NCBI GenBank assembly: GCA_023055505.1
Contig: JALIRH010000002.1
Location: 3,962,001 to 4,026,000 of the forward strand
Direction: 5' to 3'
Source of the DNA: Callipepla californica brunnescens
Lineage: Eukaryota > Chordata > Aves > Galliformes > Odontophoridae
Length of the DNA: 64,000 nt
How positions within the stretch are numbered: position 1 is the stretch's first letter; each line of letters starts with the position of its first letter. This document shows positions 58,071 through 64,000 of this stretch, piece by piece. The notes beneath the pieces are model-generated. The model was not told the origin of the DNA. It did not search any database and saw nothing but the letters and a program-made list of their open reading frames with translations. The position numbers and the translations under genes are program-made.

Positions 58071-60920
58071 AAAGAGTCCAATTAATGTTCTATTACAATA
58101 TAACTATACTGAAGAAATAAAGATAAATTGATCTTCCCCCATTAGCTTTTGGTACAGCAACAGCAACTTCTAAACTGTAGATTTGGTTGTGAGTGGTTAG
58201 AGGGAGATGGTCCCTCCCTTGTCCTTTCAGCTTTCTATATGCGTTCTCATGAGTTTCCAAAGCTTACCCCCTCTTCTCAGAAGACAAAATGCATAGTAAA
58301 GTTTAACATCTTGCTGCAAGGTATTATAAGGTTTGAACCCTGAAAACTGATCTATCAGAGCCAGGTGAGAAAGTGAGCAGTGTTCAAATTAAATGACAAT
58401 GATTTTTTTAAAAATAAAAACTCCTGAAGTTAACTAGTGGATGACATGGTGATGAAATAACACAATTCATCTCAAGTAAAACCTCTGCAGTGTGCTGACA
58501 TAGATTCTGTAGCCTCAGGTCAGCCGTGGTTTGTCCAGTTGCATTTCCATATGGCTAGCAATTTTTTTAGCTGGAATCATAAATCATTAAATAAGTATGC
58601 TGTTATTCCAGGCACTGATGCTCCAGCATGTTGATGCTCCTCTCATTTAGGGGAACAGCACAGCAAAACAGGTCATTGTTTGACTTATGCAGCACTTCTA
58701 AGAGAGGTTGGTAAAATGCTCAGAATCTCTCATACTCGTTATGTGTCCACTGGCAATAATCTTCCTGTGAGATACCCACAGATGCTCAGCTTACACTGGT
58801 ATGCCACTAGGAGAAGCTGGAAGCCCTATTGTTACTAGGCAGATGCTGTGGATGAAGATGTTAGCTGGTAGTTAAAAAGCAAAGTTCAGGACCACCATAT
58901 CCCTGTTATTTTATCCTTTCCAGGCATTTGAGATATACACTGCAGATGTGTATTCTGGAACTTCCTCGGCACATAATCTGTTCTTGCAGCCTTCCTTCTC
59001 CACTGTGTACTTACTGTGGTCTCTGTTCCTTATCACTAATGATAGCTTTTGTAGAGCAAAAAACTTATTCCTCATAGAATTTCCCACATATGTATGAGAT
59101 AATGTAAAGAGAGCACAGGGACAATGGAGTAGTGGCATAGCATGTATGTGATAGTATCATGAAAAGCAGTTGTGAATATTCCAGATCTTCCAATTGTTGA
59201 TATCAATTGATGCAGTTTCTAGAAATGATTCAATGAGTTGTTGTACAGGGCCAGCAAGAGGCTATGCTGGGGACATGGAGGGTTTGGAAGGAAATGTCAG
59301 AGACATAAATATGTCAGAGAATAAATAAAAAGTAGTTTATGTCCTAAAAATGGGTCCAACCAAATAAAGACCTTTACCTTAATTGGCCCACCTAATGAAT
59401 AGGGTGCCAGTGGTGTTGCTTAATGTGGCTGAACCAGAGAAGGCAGCATAAAAATAAACCACAGGCAATCATACCTCAATTTCCTGAGTATGGAAAATGG
59501 AGGGACTTCCAATCATGATGTATTTGGAGAAGCCAGGAAGTAACTAGTGGATGATACTGAAATGCAGTCCACAGGTCTGTGTACACTGAGCTTTCATTGA
59601 GACTTTAAATTTCTATTCTCAGCTTTCAACTTACTTCTGAGACTCCCATTTGACTGTTTAGATCCTTTCCCCATCTGTAGTCCTCTGGAGCTTGAATGTA
59701 GGTAGCACAATTCTCCTTCAAATACCCTGGGCCACAGGAGAGGTAAGCTCTGCTTAATCTGTAAAATCTGCTTCTATAAAATCCAGTGTAAGTATCTTTG
59801 TCAAGTTCCCTTCCCATTCTGACTTTGTTCCAAACACACTGCACCACCTACAGCACAATTTCAATTTGCATATGGTCTCTAGGGCTAGCTGCATCCTCAC
59901 ATTTCTGCCCGGAGATAAAGAGTGAATAATGTCACAAAGAGAGAAATCATAATTCCAGACATGCGTAGGAAGCTGGGGCTGCAGAATAAATCTGTAAATG
60001 AATGGAAAAAAGTAAAAGGGCAGCAAAAAAGCTGCAGTTTTTGCTTCAGGTTTAGGATATCAGCCAGAGCTGAAATACCTCCACCCAGAGTGGTTCTGCT
60101 GTATGCCTGAGCACTTCAGAAAGCCAGGTTTCTGTTGGTTCATATTTATGAATAGTAAATGACAGCATATAAAGCTGATTCTTCCATTAAATCAAGAGTC
60201 AGATTATCTGGCTGTTCACTTAGAAGGAAACTTCCTGGCTAATTAACATAAATATAACCCTTGGGGCTCATAGGTATCAGAGCCAAGGCACAAGGGAGAA
60301 AGTGATAAAGGAAGGCAACTGTGTATGGTATGATGGGAGGATTCTTAAGAGGGCTAGAAATGGACCTGTCACATTTAATTTTGCTGGTAATTTGATTATT
60401 AAAGAAATAATATTTGATGCTCTTGGAGAATAAATGGCTCATTTTACAGGGCTGGAAGGCAAATATAAAGCGGAGTAAAGGAAACTGCAGTCTCCACTGT
60501 TGATCTCTGCTTCAGAAAACTGGAGGAAAAGTTCTCCAGCTGGTTACTGTGGAAATGCTCACAACTCTTGAAGAAAATTGTTCTTCCTCCATCACACCAC
60601 TTCTGTACCATAAAAAATGACATCTTGGGCTAGTTCAAGCACCAGTGCCTTGTCTAGGAATATGAGCAATGATATTTTCCTAGAAAAAAGTGCTACAAAG
60701 CAGGGTGCAGAGATTCAATTTTGAGTTTAAAATGTAAAGAGTAGCGTGCACTTGGTGCAGCTGACACAATGGAAGAAAGGTGCCTCTTGTTCCACATTTC
60801 ATTCAGTTTGATTGGTCTCTTCTCTCCACATGTGAAGCAACTGTGAGAGCCCCCACGTACACACTAGGGACCTTGGTGAGACAAATATGTTGTAGACTGG
60901 AAAGCCCTCTGATGAGAGAT
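58071..60920. other. 2.8 kb of unique sequence, no gene supported
   Basis: Minus-strand frames at 58911-59138 and 59626-60026 (73-90 codons) resemble nothing known and overlap each other. No repeats recognised. Confidence 0.55.
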
Positions 60921-61032
60921 GAATCACAGAATCATAGAATCATTGAGGCTGAAAGGGACCACTAAGATAATCTAGTCCAATCATCAACCCATCACCACCA
61001 TGCCCACTAAACCATGTCTCTCAGGTCACCAT
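60921..61032 (-). mobile_element. CR1 3'-end fragment (type III)
   Basis: 'gaatcacagaatcatagaat', 'aggctgaaagggaccactaa', 'aatctagtccaatcatcaac' and 'cccactaaaccatgtctctc'. Well preserved but short. Confidence 0.93.
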
Positions 61033-61436
61033 GACACCAATCTACAATAACAGCTTAAATTGGGAAGGGTTTTTGTGAGCTCTTCCTGTAGCTAAATCAT
61101 TACACTGACAGCAGCAGCAGATATTTTAGTCCCTCCTGAGGACTTCTACTCCTGTAAAATCCCACCTGTGAGAATAACCACACAGCTGTATTTTGTGGAA
61201 ATCTTGGAAACATCGTGGAAACAGCGAAGTGCTATTTGACTTTCAAAAGGCTTGTGACAAATTCAACCCAAGTGCTTATTCTTCTGCTTTTAAATATTGC
61301 CTGAAGTCCTGAGAGCCCTAGATGAGATAAAAGAAGTCTTTTCCTTCTCCTTGAGATAGAAAGCATCATATAGTTGTGCTGTATCTAGTCAGGAAACAAT
61401 CTAGACAGGGAGTTAATGCAGCTGCCATCTGCCTCG
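61033..61436. other. Unique sequence between CR1 copies
   Basis: 'gactttcaaaaggcttgtga' at 61,237-61,256 recalls a piece of CR1 ORF2, but the flanks do not match, so I do not annotate it. Confidence 0.45.
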
Positions 61437-61588
61437 TGATCCCCATCTCTGGAGGAGTTCAAGGTCAGATTGGATGGGGCTCTGGGCAGCCTGATCTGCT
61501 GGGTGGCAACTCTTCCCATGGTGGGGGTTTGGAACTAGATGGTCTCTTGGTTCCTTCCAACTCAAGTCTTTCTATGATTCTATGATCT
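61437..61588 (+). mobile_element. CR1 3'-end fragment (type II)
   Basis: 'ccatctctggaggagttcaa', 'ggtcagattggatggggctc', 'gtggcaactcttcccatggt' and two octamers 'tctatgattctatgatc'. One of the least diverged 3' ends in the window. Confidence 0.94.
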
Positions 61589-63433
61589 AGAAAGAATCCA
61601 TGAAAAAAAGCTCCATTTCACAGTTGTCTTACAGTCTCCAGACTCTACCTTATCTGGGTTTTCAAGTAACTTAAATCAAGGACAAATCCATTAGATTTTG
61701 CTTGTGTGGCACCTCAGACCCAAACAAACTGGTACCAGTAACATGCCATCAAGGCATGGCTCCCAGGTGCTGGGCGAAGTTGAAGCACAGATACACAACT
61801 AAGGACAAAACAGAAGTTTGCATAGCATCTCTTCTACATTTTCCCCTCCAAATCCTTTCTCTTCAAACTCCTAAGAATACATATTTTCTTAAATAATAAA
61901 TGTCTCTTGACCCAAAATCCCAGAGTGAACTGATTTTTTTTCCTGTCTTGAGAAACTGCTGGTGCTAGAGAGTGACTCTTTAAAAGTCTTCCCTCTGAAG
62001 TATCTTGGCAAATGTAAAGGCAATAATGCAATTTTCCAAGAAAAGGAGTAAAGTGACTTTTTCACTCTAAGTATTTTAAACTTCCTCTTTTTTTTTTTTT
62101 TCTTGATGTATTTCAAATGGTTTAAAAGAATTGCCATGCAGCAAATAGTCTTCTTTCAGTAAACCGTTAAATATTTCATATTTAATATTTTAATAATGGA
62201 AAGAACATATATTCTAGTGATAAGCAACATTTTTGGTTAAGTAGCTTCTACTGTTGGATAGACAGAACAACAGAAAGTTTTGTAGTTTATTTCAGGGCTG
62301 GAATGTCTCTGTTTTCTTCTCCATTATAGATATCACTGCAAATGGTGTGATTTTGCTTGAAACAACTTGGTTAACTTACAGTGACAGCATCCCAGGACTC
62401 TAAGTTCAGCTGGTTCCTTGACAGATTCTGGATGACCTCCCCTTTCATAGAGCCGAAGTTGCTTGGAGTGAAGACCTGTCAAACTGTCCTTCTCCATTTA
62501 GAAACAGGCATTCAAAAGGGTCTATCATTACTCTCTGTGGTGTAAGAACTGACACCTTAATTACAAGGTGGCTGTAACCACTAGGTAACCTTGTCAGAAA
62601 AGTCAATTAACGGGTCCTCTGATAGTGGTGACAAACTTTAATATTCCACATTAATGTGGGGAAAGATCTGCAAATTGTTTTCAGAGTTTAAGCTTTCACT
62701 CTGCAGGAAAAGTTTCTTCCAAGACAGTACTGTTTTTGCTATTCAGAAACTGCAAGCACCAGATAACTGCAATGTAATATGAGCAAAATAGAAGGGAAAT
62801 GACTTTTTATGGATTGAAGTGGTAATTTAATTACTTCTTGGCAGAGCCCCTATCTTTTTGAGCAGGTACCCTGCATGGAGCACAACTTACACTGCACGTT
62901 TCCCAGCTCAGGAAGTTTCTGGTGTGTACCCAGAAGAAAAAGGAGACTCTGGGTCTGGAGGTTCTCCCCTGGGCCCTGATTTGGAAATCATGAGAGAATG
63001 GCCCTTTAACATCTGTCTGGAAAGGCACCAGTCTGATTCAGAAGGTCTCAGTTCCATCTAGTCCCTTGTGCTTAGTGTTTTCTACCAGCTTGACATATCT
63101 GAAAGCCTGGGAAGTATTAAGCCCAAGAACAGAAGTAGGATTACACATATGAATCCAACTCTGTGGGGAAAGAAACTGAAGCTTCAGTCCAGCAAATGCC
63201 ACAGTTCAGATAGGACAAACATACAGGAACTTTCTTAAACTGTGTGGTCTTGAAACTCTCACAGAAGGCCTCTCATCCAGGGCCCCAAAAAGCTGTGGCA
63301 TTAACATAAAAATATGCCAGTCATTGAACCACAGGTTGCCATTCAGGCTCCAGGAAACTGATCATCATCAAAGGCATGGATAACTTCTCATGTAAGGCAC
63401 TACAGCACTTGTAGCGGCACAAGTGGAAAATTA
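61589..63433. other. Unique sequence, no gene supported
   Basis: A T-run of 14 lies at 62,088-62,101. Frames at 62831-63061 occur on both strands over the same bases; neither resembles a known protein. Confidence 0.55.
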
Positions 63434-63845
63434 GAATCATAGAATCAGTAAGGTTGGGAAAGATCACTAAGATCATCTAGTCCAACCATCAGCCACTAAA
63501 CCATCACCTTGCCCACTAAACCATACCCCTCTGTGCTACACCTACACATTTCTTGAAAAACTCCAGGGATGGTGAATCCACCACTTCCCTAGGCAGCCTG
63601 TTCCAACATCTCACCACTCTTTTTGAGAAGAATTTTTTCCTAATATCCAACCTGATCCTCCCTTGGTATAACTTGAAATCATTACTTCTTATGCTATCAT
63701 GTTACCAGGGAAAAGATGCCAATCCCCACCTTGCTGCAACCTCCTTTCAGGGAGGTCAGAGAGTTCCTTTCAGAGAATAAGAAAATCTCCCTTGAACATT
63801 CACTTCTCTAGACTAAATAATCCCAGTTCCCTCAGCTGCTTCTGA
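63434..63845 (-). mobile_element. CR1 LINE fragment (type III), ~410 bp
   Basis: 'agaatcatagaatcagtaag', 'ccactaaaccatcaccttgc', 'taggcagcctgttccaacat', 'ttcctaatatccaacctgat' and onward to 'aataatcccagttccctcag'. The plus-strand frame 63553-63780 is antisense to it. A 'ccactaaaccat' unit is duplicated near 63,493-63,523. Confidence 0.93.
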
Positions 63846-64000
63846 TAATTAAGTTTAAGCATGCCTGAAACAGCTACAGCAATCTCAATATCTGATAGCA
63901 GTCCTATCATTCTTCTTTCTTAGGCTGAAGGATGCCTCATTTTGAAAAAAAAGATCACAGAGAAAGAAACAGCTGTGCCTCTGCAAGGCAAGTAGAGGAA
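63846..64000. other. Unique sequence to the window edge
   Basis: Nothing recognised in the final 155 bp. Confidence 0.5.

Noticed and set aside
61237..61256. Possible CR1 ORF2 scrap ('gactttcaaaaggcttgtga')
   Set aside because: Only about 20 bp match loosely and the flanks do not.
1..64000. tRNA, rRNA or other structured RNA genes
   Set aside because: I found no cloverleaf with the usual internal promoter boxes and no rRNA-like sequence by eye. A covariance-model scan would be more sensitive.

Overview
The window is vertebrate nuclear DNA, almost certainly from a bird. The clearest sign is about 41 fragments of the CR1 LINE, the dominant avian retrotransposon. They share the CR1 3' end, in which short tandem copies of ATTCTATG/GATTCTATG close the element. 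On the minus strand this reads as runs of CATAGAATCATAGAATC followed by a 'gttggaaaggacc...gatcatctagt' block. CR1 also occurs in crocodilians and turtles, so the bird call is strong but not absolute; I cannot name the species. There are no bacterial gene features, no operons and no convincing protein-coding exons. The base composition is AT-rich and I see no CpG-island-like stretch. The best reading is a gene desert or a very large intron.

Layout: 1-5,100 is dense in CR1, with a tandem pair and a head-to-head junction at 3,813-5,088. 6,253-6,417 holds two CR1 3' ends back to back, forming an imperfect hairpin. 7,900-31,200 is AT-rich unique sequence with scattered short CR1 fragments and small microsatellites. 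32,663-33,543 is the longest recognisable CR1 body, with a frameshifted remnant of the C-terminal part of ORF2. 34,200-41,950 is mostly unique, with stretches that look like candidate conserved non-coding DNA. 42,079-43,423 is a polypyrimidine array of about 1.35 kb, mainly (TTCC)n, i.e. (GGAA)n on the minus strand, with three pure blocks separated by interrupted blocks. 44,250-64,000 is unique sequence with further CR1 copies, the larger ones at 49,072-49,882, 51,346-52,136 and 63,434-63,845.

By my hand-drawn boundaries CR1 covers roughly 9-10 kb (about 15%), with 24 copies on the minus strand and 17 on the plus. At least three 3'-end types are present. Type I reads 'agttggaagggacctctggagat...ctagtccaacccc'. 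Type II reads 'gttggaaaggacctcaaagatcatctagttccaaccc'. Type III contains 'cccactaaaccatgtcc...ttcttgaacacctccaggg'. All are truncated and mutated; none could move on its own.

The most unusual item is a pair of inverted, dispersed, non-CR1 sequences of about 124 bp, at 41,958-42,081 and 49,194-49,316. I do not recognise them. One abuts the giant GGAA array; the other sits inside a CR1 copy between two 7-bp direct repeats. No previously undescribed gene system is evident. The open reading frames in the window are antisense or sense remnants of CR1, chance frames, or a stop-free purine repeat.
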